Assembly (NCBI GenBank): GCA_963922205.1
Contig: CAWUHX010000174.1
Coordinates: 704,626-768,625 of the forward strand
Origin: Romanomermis culicivorax
Taxonomy: Eukaryota > Nematoda > Enoplea > Mermithida > Mermithidae
DNA length: 64,000 bases
Direction of reading: 5' to 3'
Below, one piece after another: positions 33,430 to 46,000 of the stretch. The notes under the pieces were generated by a model. The model did not search any database, had not been told where the DNA came from, and saw nothing but the letters and a program-made list of their open reading frames with translations. Position 1 is the stretch's first letter. Every line of letters begins with the position of its first letter. The position numbers were made by a program, and so were the translations under genes.

Positions 33430-34292
33430 CTCTACAACAGATATTAGGGTTGTCCCAGACCCCGGCGCCGGGGCAGGTGCCCCGGTCCCGGGCCGGGGCT
33501 AGGGTTGCCACAGTTCGGGGCAAGACTACGTAAAACTGATAGTTTTGATAGGAAAACAAGCTCGATTCATAGTAGAACTGAAGTTTAGAATATGACAAGT
33601 AAATGTTCAGTAGTCAGTTTGACAGTAATACATTTAGGAATCGCGAAAGTCACGTTCTGTTTGGATAAAAGTTTACATATTTTCATTGTATCTGGAACTT
33701 CACTTCAACTTCAAAACAGGTTCTTGATTTTTTTCAAAAAACCTATTTTTGTGATATCTTCAACTTTCTTCTCAAACTTTTTTCAAAAATTTTTCACTTC
33801 CAGTCATTAGCATGCGTGCTAACGTCCAAAAATTTCCATTAGCATGGCTCTGGTTTCATTAGCACTGTGCTAAAAACCCTGAAGATGAATCGATAGAAGT
33901 GTCCAGGCATGTATGCAACGCAGTATCTTTGGGAAAAGATTGAGCTTCCTTGTACTTAGTAATGACAGTTATCTTAAAAATTAAATTTTTTTGTCTAAAA
34001 TACTCAAAGTTTTTTTAACCTATCAATCAATGCATTATCATAGCTGACATGAAATGAAAAGAAAAAGAATAGCCTTAAAAATTGTTCCATGAATGATACG
34101 TGAAGTATGGTTGGTACCACTGGTGACTTGGTACCACTGGTGACATGTTAGTATGGTTGGTTGGTACCACTGGTTGGTACCACTGGTGACATGTTAGTGG
34201 TTGGTACCACTGGTGACATGTTAGTTACGTTAAATGGCCCCGGCACTGTGGCAGCTGCCCCGGCTAAAATGCCGGCCCTGGGACAACTCTAA
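33430..34292. mobile_element. TIR element with TAGGGTTGTCCCAG ends
   Basis: Inverted ends TAGGGTTGTCCCAG and CTGGGACAACTCTA, each next to a CCCCGGC-rich block. No convincing target duplication. The interior includes a copy of part of the TAGCAC element seen at 24833-25280 and a tandem array at 34105-34225. Confidence 0.6.
34105..34225. repeat. Tandem repeat, GGTTGGTACCACTGGTGAC units
   Basis: Five or so partial units built from 'GGTACCACTGGTGACATGTT' with 'agt(at)ggttg' linkers of variable length. It lies inside the TIR element above. Confidence 0.8.
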
Positions 34293-34923
34293 TATTCATG
34301 AAAAGAAGCTCTAAAATCGCAGTCTAGAATGATGTCTCCAATTTCCATCTTCAATAAAAGCAAAAATTCAGGTTGCAAACGTTTAAAGAATTCCAAGCAT
34401 CGAGAGAAAAAATTGTGAAAATTGATGAATAATCTCAATTTTGGGCGACATAATTGACTGTTGACGATTAGAAAATAAAACGAGCTAACTTGATTGATAG
34501 AAACTGTTGAGCATTAATTAGTAAGTCGAAGTAAATATGCTAACGGCCGCGCCTGATGGAAAACAGTTAAGATTATACCCATGACCGGCGTGGATTTTGA
34601 TATCTTGCCCCTTTCAAGTCCACCAAAACGCATCTTTTCAGTTTTGAATTCCCCAAAATTTTTTCTACAATGAGAACCATACTCAAAATTTTTTCCCTCA
34701 TTTCGAAATTTTTTTCCTCAAAAGACCCCATTTGAGGAAAGAAACGGTGATTGCAACCTGCCTTGAGCAAAAAAATTTGGAACAGGTCCAAACGAGCTGC
34801 ATTATCAATTTTGTTGATCTTCTTAATACTTATTCTGATTATTCATCTAGTCATGCATTCATTAAATTGATGAAGATATGAGTTTTATATATTTCAGCTC
34901 AAAGTATATGCTACCACTTGTAA

Positions 34924-35103
34924 CAGACCACCCCATAGGGAGGGGTATGAGGGGGGTATTACCCCTACCTAAAGCCCTAGAAATCGATCACTGATAGCCT
35001 AATTTTGAGACAAAATGGACTGTTTAGTGGATATTTAGCTACACTAATTCCGCAAATTTTCAATTTTACCCCTACCTGAAAAATTTGACCTTGGGGACCT
35101 CTG
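34924..35103. mobile_element. hAT MITE family B, copy 3, perfect TSD
   Basis: 180 bp, CAGACCACCCC...GGGGACCTCTG, flanked by the perfect 8-bp duplication ACTTGTAA (34916-34923, 35104-35111). Same length as copy 1. Confidence 0.87.
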
Positions 35104-35146
35104 ACTTGTAACCTGCTATTAAATAATTATATGTTATTTTTTATTA

Positions 35147-36170
35147 TCAGGGGTGGCGCGGTAGCGTCAACCTATATAATATACTTTGTCCCCAAATTTC
35201 ATGTCGCCCCCCCTAGAGCCAAAACGGTAAGAGCTAAGAACCTTCGGGGTTTTTCATAATTTCGGGCATAGGGGCAAACTATGGGGTGCCTTATGTCATT
35301 TCGCCTGTATCTGCAAGTGGTGCTCGATGGGGGCACCAAAAACATGCAAAAAACGCATTTTTTAAGGCCACCCAGTTCCACTATGCCCAGCAATGGGTGT
35401 GCCAAATCCAACCTCCATACTTCGACCCACACATGTAATTGGGGGGGAGGAAGTGCTATGGGAACCCCCCCCCCAGAAATCGTCGACCATATGGCTAGCC
35501 ATTGGGCGACCCCCCCAGGATTTTCCAATCCTATGGCTATCCATATGGTAGCCTTAGGGACCCCCATAGTTTTAGTCGGAAAAATACTGAAAAATGTCAA
35601 TTTTTGAACAAAAAATGGTCAAAAACGTCGATTTTCTCGGCGCTTCGCGCCATAAGTACATATTTTATCATTTTTTAGACAAAAATTACTACTTTTTAAA
35701 CCGTTTTTCGGACATTTTTCATGGAAAAAATCGAATTTTTTTCCTTCAGGGACCCCTCCCCCCAAAATTTTGGGAATTACTGACCCCCGGCCCCAAAAAA
35801 GTGCTCCGACCCCCCCCCCCCTCCAGACCTCGGAGCTCCGTTACATGTATGCTTCGACCTAAGCATCTTGAGGGTGCAATCTCAAATGCGATTTTTGATT
35901 TTTTTGAAATATAGCCTCAGTTCAATCATATGGTTGTCCAAAGTCCCGAGAACCGCGGAATTTAGCAATTTATATAATTATATAAACTTAACGGCTTCGA
36001 AAAAAATAATTTTTTGCAGCATTATGCACTACGGTGCCCGAATTTTTTGCAGTTTTAATTGAACCGGTAGCCCTATTGGCATTTTTGGAGTGTAAGGGCT
36101 TTCGATCATGGGTAATTCAATGGATGCGGTCACTTTACACAAAAAATCATCATCAATGTAAATGAAGGTA
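35147..36170 (+). mobile_element. Helitron copy III, 5' part, truncated
   Basis: It starts TCAGGGGTGGCGCGG after an A, as in the other two copies (53017 and the reverse copy ending 45969), and follows them through 'ggtaagagctaagaaccttcggg' and 'gcaaactatggggtgcc'. It is interrupted by family A copy 4 (35428-35851), resumes at 35852 and fades near 36170 at the first unit of the ~100-bp array. The 3' end is absent. Confidence 0.75.
35428..35851 (+). mobile_element. hAT MITE family A, copy 4, nested in Helitron III
   Basis: 424 bp, ends CACACATGTAATTGGGG and CCGTTACATGTATG, perfect 8-bp duplication CTTCGACC (35420-35427, 35852-35859). The Helitron sequence continues on both sides, so this insertion is younger than the Helitron copy. 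Confidence 0.9.
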
Positions 36171-38044
36171 ACTCCCATAATTCGGACGTCATCCCATATG
36201 CTCAGAATATATTCTACAAAAGGTTTAGCATCTAACTTTTTTGTTAGTGAGCAACCTATAGCAAATTCGACTCATGTACTAAATGTTTGCTGGCATGATA
36301 GAAAAAATTTCGATTGATTTATATACATCTTTTGTGTACAAAATGTAATCATAGAAATATGATTGTTTTGTACTCTGTAGTGCAGTCAATTCGACTAAGT
36401 TAATTGTTTTGGTGACATGGACGGACACCAATACGTTTCTATAAGATCGTGAAAAAACCGTTTCCGATAATTTAGGAAAAAAAGAACAAAAAAGCTAAAA
36501 AATTCCGATTTTTTGGTTTTTTTAAAAACCAAAAACCAAAGCATGGTCAACCCCGCTTACAGCTATATGACGGTGACTAATATTTCCTTTTTGAATCACG
36601 TACTCATTCTCCAACAATTTGTCTTGTCTTAATCCTAAAAATAGATGAATAAAAGCACGATTTTTATGTATATTCAATGCGTTAAAAGCAGTTTATTTCA
36701 TATATGCATATGTATATATATGTATACATAAGTTTCCACCATTTTATGTGTGCACAAAAAACATAGGTGAACAGAGGCGAACACTTCAAAGGCTGCACCT
36801 GCGTTAAAATGAATAACTAATAAAGTTACAACTGGTGCAAAGCAGTAGTAATAATAAAAAAATGAATAAGAAAAGATAAATAAAAAAACACTAATAAAGT
36901 TACAACTGGTGCAAAGCATCTCAACATTAGCACTCATACCTATAATCGGGGTGATGGAATGGGGACCTCCAAACACTGTTCTTTCCCCAAATAATGATTT
37001 TGGGCAAAAAAATTGGGGGGAGAAATTTTGCGGATCGGATACAGAAAAAATGCATTTTTGTGCATTATAGAAGGCCGTAATCTCAAAATTTTTCGGCGCT
37101 TCACTCGAGGTTTAACTTCAATTATTATTATTCTGTATTACGCAGCTCAGGCGGTGTTTTTAGCATGTCTACCTTCACTTAATTTAATCTATAATAGTTT
37201 CCATCATCTTAAACGTCATTATCTCATGTTTTAATTGGCAATCTTCAATTTTTTATCTTGGCATTTAATAAAAATTTACGTTTTTTCCTTGACACATTTT
37301 TTGTGAACTTAAAACCTGTCTAGGAAATAAAACTTGAAAAGATTCATTTTCCAGCGTTCTTCAATATCAAAATTCTAAAGAAATTTTCGGCGCTACATGC
37401 TGAACAAGTTACTCATACCAACTTTTTAATTTTTTCTCCATAACTCAGAAAATAGGATTTTAAAAGAATAAAACCGACGCGAATCGAATGAAAAACAAGA
37501 AAACTGTTTTTTTCCGATAAAATTAAGCTAATTTACTGATTCTAGAGTGAGCAATTATCGATTTTAGAGCGAGCAATCAAAAATTTATCTGTACAAAACA
37601 AGTTTCCCCTAACTTGCACATTGCAACCTGGACTGTGCAAAAAAACCTCAAGATACATTCACCGCAGTAATTTTCATAAAAATCATGCCAACCCTATTTT
37701 ATTCAATCACGTCAGTGAAACCGATCGAGAAAACGGTTTAACAATTTGAAAAGAAATCGAACGATGCTGCGAGGATTCAGTGATTTTTAAACAATTTTTC
37801 AGATAGCTTATATCTGCGAATTTCTTCCTAACAAAGTTGTAAAGATTGAATTAAGGATGTCTATAATTTGCGTAAATTTTCGGCTGGAAAATTGTACCAA
37901 GAATATCAATTTTTCTCTTCAAATCAGACACCAAAAAGAAAACTTTCAGTTCCCAATACTACTAAATGAACCGAGGAAGTTGACAATTTCTATTTATTCA
38001 TCAGTCATTGACAATCTAAGTCTGTTGCGATCATACAAATATGT

Positions 38045-38336
38045 TACTTAATCGGGTGGGGGTCCAACATTTGGGGGTGGGGGTCCAACATTTCCAAAAT
38101 TTTGGGGAGGGGGGTCGGAAAAAACCCAAAAAAGTCGAAAAAATTTCGAAAATTTCCCCAAAAAGGCCAAATAAGCCACTGTTTTCCTCATTTTTTTCCA
38201 ATTTTTCCGAGTCTGGGAGGGTTAGGTATAGGGTTGACCAAGTTGGGGCTGGGGGTCCCGACATTTGGGTATAGGGTTCGACCAAGTTAAGGGTGGGGGT
38301 CCCTCCCACAACCTCCCCCCAATTACAGGTATGCAA
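38045..38336. mobile_element. Family A-related repeat
   Basis: The right end CCCCCCAATTACAGGTATG matches the family A terminus. The left part is made of 'GGGGGTCCAACATTTGGGGG' units and recurs inverted inside ('tgggggtcccgacatttggg'). Target duplication uncertain. Confidence 0.5.
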
Positions 38337-38910
38337 GTAATTAAAATTCTTATATTAACTTGGAGCGAAGCGCCGATATTTTTTGCATTTTCAGTTCCTC
38401 CCTAGGCTAAAACGTCTAAAAATCAGGGAAATTTGATGTTTGACCAGCCAAAAAATTTTGTGCCAATTGTCACAGCCACTCAAAATTTTTTGTGCCATTC
38501 CAAATTTCTTTGCGCCGAAAAACATGTTTTGGCACAAAAAAAACACGAGCTAGGCCCCCATTTAAATTCCCGACAATTTTTCGCTACAGTATATTCTAAA
38601 AATGATCCGAAGGAATTAACAAGGGTGAAAATTTATCGATTTTCCGGCAGGCAGTGTTGTCAAGCCCAAATGGCAACCGCGAAAACGCCGTGCAGTACCG
38701 CCATTGTAGATTTGTTGGAGTCAATACTCCAGACAATGTTCTAATATTTCTGTTCAGATTCGAACTTGAAAATGAAGTTTAAAAGTTTTGTTATATGGGA
38801 TCTAGAAAATCGAAGTTACTGTATTGATGGCTTCACGCTGTGACGCTTGCTGCTCCAGACGATTCCAAGTATTAAATAACAGCAATTAGGAACAGAGAAG
38901 CAAACATTGA

Positions 38911-39431
38911 CCTCCAATAGAAACATACATACTAAATGAGGTGAGTGAAAAAGAAAGCGAGGGCGGAATCGGCATAAAAATATCCCAGACACACATCAAG
39001 GACTGCGAACTCCAACCGATGAATTTGAACCCAAAGAATAATCCATTCCGCACTTTGGAAAAAGGCTAGAACACAAAATGATCAAGAGTCCGATTGTAAG
39101 ATAAGTGATAAGATTTGATGTAAATTCGTAATGCTTAATATGTAGATCGTACTACTGTACATAATTTCTTTTTCCGTGAAGTATTTTCGAGTATGTATCG
39201 TTTTTCGTCTTGTTGATGGTCCTTTACATTTTTCTCAAGTATTGTAGGTATTTTGTTTTCAACGTTCCTGTACCAAAATCCCTTATTGACCCAATTAGGA
39301 ATCGTTGCATAAAAATTCCACACATCGGCACCTGGTTTTATAACCCACTCGAGTCAGACAAAGATGCACATCCCCAAGAAATACTGTACACCCAAAGTCT
39401 TATGAAGCATATGGTAAACGGAAGCATGTAA
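38911..39431 (+). other. Possible small plus-strand gene or exons
   Basis: Two neighbouring plus frames look coding. 38911-39069 reads ...EVSEKESEGGIGIKISQ..., ends ...NNPFRTLEKG-stop, and has no GT before its stop, so it would be terminal. 39237-39431 reads ...VPVPKSLIDPIRNRCIK..., ...GTWFYNPLESDKDAHPQEIL... and stops at 39431, behind an acceptor-like TTTTTCTCAAG. A short ATG exon ending CCGATT|GTAAGA near 39096 would join the second frame in phase 0. I recognise no family. The antisense frame at 39135-39323 is the competing reading. Confidence 0.3.
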
Positions 39432-40053
39432 AGTTAGGAGCAAAGCAGTGATTGGCCAGAAAGACATACGAAAGCAGGCCCCTCCCATTGGCCTAAAGGC
39501 GTGGTTTAAAGAATCAGTATAAAAAGCAAAGGATGATGAGAAACGGGAAGTTTTTGAGTTTTCGTGTTGAATTCTGGAATCGGGAGTCCATTAGTTTTAT
39601 CACGATTCGGGAATCGTCTTCATGTTGTTTGAAATTCTGAGTTTTCGTCGCATTTTGTTTATTGTTTTATATCGTGTTGCGTGGCATTATTCGATTTTGT
39701 CAAAGCTCTGGATTGTGTTTGACAAGTAAAATTATATTAGAATCCTCGGCAGACAAACTCCTACATTAGACGTAACACGATGCATAAACCATATTTATTA
39801 GTAAATAGTAGGTTGCAGCAGTATTACTGTTATCCTACTTCCTGATCTAGAGAAACCACATTCATCTTTAAAATCGATCAATTGCAACAGCTGCTGAATT
39901 TCCTAGATATCCCCGAGCATGTCATAAACTCGATTTATCTTTTAGTCAGTTTCTGACGTCTCAAATACTTTCCGAGTTCTTAAGAGGCTCCGATTTTATC
40001 GAATCAAGGTTAATCGTCATTTGACAATTATGCTTTCGGTGCAATTATAAATT

Positions 40054-43000
40054 TCATATCATAGCGTCCAATTTCAATAGGAAAGTGTTTGTACCGAAAT
40101 CATTACTGTTCGTCGTAGTGACGTTAGTTGCGGTCATTATAGAATAGTTCTGGCCAACACGGTCTTTTCGCTTTACTGTTATATTGTCGCCTTCGGCGGT
40201 GATCGATTTGTTGATGGCGACCGCGGTGCTATTCTCCGTCGTGGATACAAAATCAGCCGTAACCCTCGTCGTCATCAGTATACTAATGTCGTTTCCCAAG
40301 TCGGAAGGTATTATTCGAGACTTATGCTTGATTTTACGAGTAATAACTCTGGTTAAAGAGTCAGTCGAACGTTCTTCGGTCATTGTCATCGTCAGATAGT
40401 ATCTTTTTGTTGCATTATGCGAATGTGAGTCTTTGGACAACGATATTAAACCTATGCAAAAAGAGAGGGATAACATTTAAATGCAAAAAGAAGAATTTTC
40501 TATCAGGCGGGAGCTTTTTGTGATGGTTTCTTCAATTATGATTCCAAATTTAGAAGTATTTCCAAAAGTACAAACTTTAGATTTGTATCCTCTTCACTTC
40601 ATCATTTGAACTTCATTGGTTGATAGCTTCGCCTGCAACATGCAAGCACATCATTAGAGGACGGGGAGACAAGCATGAAGGATGCCCAGAAACTCCAGCC
40701 CAGGGGTCGAGCAATAGTGCAAAGCTACCATTTAAATTGTTTACATCATTGGAAGGAGCATTCATTTTAATATGAAAAACAGTTACATTCGATTGGTAGT
40801 TTTAGTTGGATAATGTTTAATTTGAAAAAAGAATGATGAAATTACTTCTTGGAGGGTGGGATTGAATTTGGTGCAACGTTTGGACAGCCGAATCCTTGAA
40901 ACGGTCACCCCACTGAATCAAAAGACCCAGAGGTCAGCGGACCAATATTTGACCAATACGTCATATTTCGATCCTCCAATCGGGTTTTCTTGGGACAAAA
41001 AGTTTTGAAAATTCGACACGAGCCGTTTGGGAATTTGTTGTCTCAATATTAGAGGGATGTCCCGGAAATTTTAGCACCTATGATTTCACTAACCCTGTAT
41101 GCAGTGTCAAATAAAATTATGTAGTACAAAGTGAATTTATCACGGAAACCAGCATCATGCACTGCCCGAAAATGACAATTAAAACAAATCAATAAATCAT
41201 AATAAGATCACGATGCTTATCCGCATTTCCTTGAAAAAATTTTGTTTGAAGTTTGATTGTTACATGAGAAATTTTGACAATTTAACGAGCTTATTGGAGA
41301 AAACTGTCTCCATTCATTAGATTAACAAGCCTTACTAATTTTTCAGCTTTTAAATAAATGGAGTACAGTACTCGTTCTACGGCTGATTATAGCGTACATA
41401 GCTATCGACGCAGTTCTGTATAAATCACTAGATATCGAGGCAGTCCTGCGCGAATCAACAGTGGATAAGCATGATGCATTTCAATGATGACATGAAGTAT
41501 TCCTTTTAAGCATTAAGTATTCAATTCAACACGCTTCTTACATTACATTCTTATGTTGATCTGGAAAAACTTTTTTGTACAAAATGCTTCATTAACATCC
41601 TCGGACTCTTCATCGAGGGGGTGAAGTGGGTGAGCAAAAAAAGCTCCACAAGCATGTTTTTTTATTCTTCTAAAAAGTTCAGTGAGGGGTGTTTGACGAT
41701 TTTTTTTGATCAAGGAGAGGTGGCTCTCAGGTAAGATAGTTTATGTTCCCCCGACTCCCCTATTGGCATGTATGCTCATTAACTGATAACTGTAAATGAG
41801 ACGTCTAAACATGAAAAGTGAGAAAATTAACAGTTAATTGCTGAAAAAATGGGAATTTTTCTGACATAGAGTCTAACAAGTTTTACGGATAGCAACAAAG
41901 TAATGCATCATAAAAGCGAAATTGAGAAAGCTGTATAATTGACAATATATTGCGATTGAAGACAAAACTTGCTTAGATTATACGCATAATTGAAACGCTT
42001 TACCTAAGAAGTAAACGACTAAAAGCGCCAGAATCAGAAAAACTATCGAAATCGTAATGCAAACTGCGATTTTTTGACGTTTGGCTACACGCTTTGCACG
42101 AACGGTCAAAACATCGGCGTTTAAAAATTCCGAATAATGCGTCAACGTTCTATTTTTCAATGCCGACAGGACATCTAACGAAGGCATGGCGCTCTCCCTG
42201 GCGACGTCGGCTTTGTTAACAACTTTGACGTCTTGCATGGACGGAAAAAACACTGAACCTTTTTTGATGTCGGCCGTTTTTTTCGTCTGTAACAAACTTT
42301 TTTTGCCTGAACGTCTAGCCATATTCGATTCAGTGTCGTATGAGCGGCTATAATTGGAATAATAGATAGTAAAATTTTCCAGAACTCAGGGGATATACCG
42401 ATAATTCGACAAAAAAATGGTGCGGCTATTCTATTCTAGATAATCTGCTTGGCGTTTCCGCCAGAAAATATCCTTCTCCGAGCAACACACATTGTATTTT
42501 TATAGAAAAACTTTGAAATATAGGCTTGAATCAGGTTTTTTTAGGCCAATTAGGAGCCATGACTGCTAAAAATTCTGATTGGCTCCTAAAAATTTAGGGG
42601 CACAAGCCAAATTGGCTTGTAAAAATTTAAGCCTTAACGACCCTTTTGATTAGGTGAGTTTCCTGTCCGGAGATGCATTCTTATGCGTTTTAAAGAAAAA
42701 ATAACGAAATATTTCGATATCCAAATCATCTATGATTCTCGGTATTATTTATGCTGTGCGGTTAGAAAATGTCGGCCTAGCTCACGCTTGCTTACAGCTT
42801 TTAAACATCAGCATTTTATGGATGAATGTTTGACGAAAACCTAAATTTTTCTAGATTATTTTCACAAAATCGTTTTGTGGTCCTTTAGAATTTACCACTC
42901 TCGTGAACATAACTTTTTGCATTTGGAATATGATTTTGGAATTTGGAATATTTCTTCCGATGCTAAGCACCGGCATTAATTATCGATATCAAAGTTCGAA

Positions 43001-46000
43001 GTAAATATCTATCACACTATTTTATGCTTTATACGTTTGAAAACAATCATAAATCACTAGTTTATGAGAAAATGTCCTGATGGGGCAGAAAAAAGGAGAA
43101 TATACTTCCTTCGATAGTTGCCATGCTAGAAAAAGAAGCGGACTAGATTTTTGAGAAATTGGGTCAAAGTTGGAAAAAATCCACTTTATTTATATTGGAT
43201 TTTCATTCTTTCTCAAAAAAATTTTTCATGTCTGTGAAAAAGCATATTCTGCAGCTAAGTGCATTTTGTCCTTCCCTGGCATCAACTACAGTAACATTTT
43301 TCTATATGAAAATTATATGCACATGATTTCAAGTGTAAAGAAATGGTAAACCAATAGCATTCTAATTCCCGACCAATTTAAAACTCCTGCCTCTCACACT
43401 AGCTGAAAAATAGTGAGGGAGGCATATTATTGTCATTTTCAGAACTATAAAGGAACCTGAGGTTCGTTGCGCTGACCCAACAACATCCGGATTAAATTGA
43501 TGATCCTGAGTTTAAGCTATTCACAATGTACAAATTATTTTCTTCCAATGCACAAACCATACTCACTTCAGGATCAACTAAAACTGAGGTTTAAGTTCGG
43601 GTTTGGAAATTACAGAAATTTTTATATTTATTTGCTTTAGAGATAAGAAAATTATGCGGAAATTTTGATGCGACCCGACAGCTGAAATTGCTTCCCATTT
43701 GCAATCCCGCAAAAAGCGCTTTTTCTGCAAATTTTAGTTTAAATCCAAAAACTGTGAATGATGCTATTTTGTTCAATAGTTAAATAGAACAGAATAAATT
43801 TGTTTGTAGGTTGTGATCAGTAGAACTTACGGAATGAATTCTATATGATATGTTATATAAAACGAGTGAATGAAACGTATCTTGCACAATCAATTTAGTT
43901 CTTAGAAGACTTTGTGCTGTAGCTCTTTTTTCTAAAAAAGCTGAATGGTATTTTATGCGCCACTTTCCCACAGTTGATTCCTTTTATTGGCACCAAATTC
44001 AGTAAAATTTTTTAACGCAGTTGGAAGCAAACATGTGTGAGAGGGGACATGGGGGTATAAACTTCCACAAGGGTTTTGAAACTGGAAAACTTGTTATGCA
44101 GAAAATTTTTTGGTCAAGTTTTTTTAAATTTTTTGTCTCACAAAATGTCAAAACACCAAGGTCCACGCCTGGTTGGAAAGTGTGTTGATGCACTCAACTG
44201 CAGAATATACTTTTTCACAGACATAGAAAATCTTTTTCAGAAAGAATGAAAATCCAATATAAAGAAAGTGAATTTTTTTCAACTTTGACCCAAGTTCTCA
44301 AAAATCTAGTCCACTTCTTTTTCTAGCATGGCAACTATCGAAGCAAGTATATTCTCCTTTTTTCTGCCCCATCGGGGCATTTTTTAATAAACTAGTTCAC
44401 CTCTTTTTAGTGGGCCTCAACCATGCACGAAAACTTTCATAGAAGCACATTAAAGTTTTGAATTTGGTCATCTTCACGTCAAAAAAACAATAAAAAACCA
44501 TCTTCAAGCTACGAATCCTCACTTCCGGCAAAAGTAAAAGATGTGTAAACCGCATAGTACTTGAAAAACTTTGTAAACAGACTGAAAGGTGACCATATCT
44601 ACTGAATTCCTCAAGGTGTGGAATCATTCAACCCAAGAAATCGCAGAAATACCTTTGTTTACACAAATGACTATTTTTCGAGTAAACTGACTCCATCCAT
44701 TGAATTCCCCATGGTCAGAAACATCTTCCTCAAAAATCGCAAAAATACATTTGTTTACACTCAATATGAATTAGTGTGTGAAGTGATCACATTCATTAAA
44801 TTCCCAGTGATCGAAAACCCCTTCCGAAGAAAATTTTTTTGCGTAAAATGATCGCATTCATTAAATTCGCAATGATCGAAAACCTCTTCCACAAAAAAAT
44901 CACGAAAATAGGCTTGGTTAAATCCGGAATAATTTTTTTGTGTAAAGTGACGCATCCATTGAACCCTGCAGTCGAAAACCTCTTCCGTAAAAAAATTACA
45001 AAAATATGCTTGTTTACACCCCAGATAGCTTTTTTTTGTGTAAAATGATGCATCCGTTGAATTCTCGGCAGTCGAAAACCCTTTCCACAAAAAATCACAA
45101 AAATACGCTTGTTTACACCCATGATAGTTTTTTATGTAAGATGATCGCATTCATCAAATCCCCGTGGTCGAAAATCCCTTCAACCGAAAAATCACGAAAA
45201 TACGTTTGTTTACACCCGGGATAAGTTTTTGTGTAAAGTGATCACATTCGTTGAATTCCTCGTGGTCGAAATCCCCTCCGCTAGAAAATTATGGCAATAC
45301 GCTTGTTTACACCCGGGATAATTTTTTTTGTGTGAAGTGAGGACGTCTATTGAATTCCCCGCGGTCGAAAACTCCCTCTGCTGAAAAATCACAGAAATAC
45401 GCTTGTTTACACCTGGGATAATTTTTCGTGTGGAGTGACCGTGTCCATCAAATTCCTAATGATCGAAAACCCTTGCAGCACAAAAATCCCAATAAGGCTA
45501 CAAGTTCAATTGAAACTGCAAAAAAATAGTGCATTATGCTGCAAAAAATTATTTTTTTGAAGCCGTAAGTATTATATAACAAAATTGAGGAATTCGGCGT
45601 TTTCCGGGACTTCGGACCACTATATAATTGAATTGAGGCCATATTTTTAAAAAATGAGAACTCGCATTTGAGATTGCACACATAAGATGCTTAGGCCGAA
45701 GTATGGAGCATGGATATGGCACACCCATAGCTGAGGATGGTGGAACTGGGGCCTTGAAAAGTTCGTTTTTTTCATATTTTTGGGGCCCCACCGAGCACCA
45801 CTTGCAGATAGAGGCGAAAGGACCAAAGGCACCCCATAGTTTGCCCATATGCCCGATATTATGCTAAAAACCCGAAGGTTCTAGCTCTTACCGTTTTTGC
45901 TCTAGAGGGAGGAGCGTGAAATTTGGGGGCCAAGTATATTATAGGTTGACGCTATCGCGCCACCTATGATTATGATTGGTGAGATCATATCGAAAATGCT

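Larger units (their letters stand above)
26442..40053. other. Intergenic region, transposon-rich
   Basis: Between the first exon of the phospholipase gene and the last exon of the membrane-protein gene. It holds hAT, LINE, Helitron and MITE remnants listed separately, plus one weak plus-strand gene candidate near 38.9-39.4 kb. Between listed elements (for example 28620-29070, 31740-32860, 36170-37000, 39440-40050) I see only AT-rich sequence and worn repeat fragments. Confidence 0.6.

Noticed and set aside
35199..35600. 133-codon minus ORF and several 80-117-codon frames at 11660, 22956, 35281, 35594
   Set aside because: They lie within family A MITEs and Helitron 5' blocks and recur with each copy; they are translated repeats, not genes.
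38665..38740. ATG-GCA-ACC... short frame as first exon of a plus gene (MATAKTPCSTAIVD...)
   Set aside because: Stops after 24 codons, and no donor gives a phase-compatible join to the downstream frames that I could defend.
40184..40399. Plus-strand 71-codon ORF
   Set aside because: Exact antisense shadow of the last exon of the membrane-protein gene.
44761..45150. 129-codon minus ORF with repeating [13 protein letters not shown] segments
   Set aside because: Translation of the ~100-bp Helitron tandem array; periodicity equals the DNA repeat.
44617..45480. Regular repeats considered as a CRISPR array
   Set aside because: ~100-bp diverged units with no unique spacers, in a eukaryotic intron inside a Helitron.
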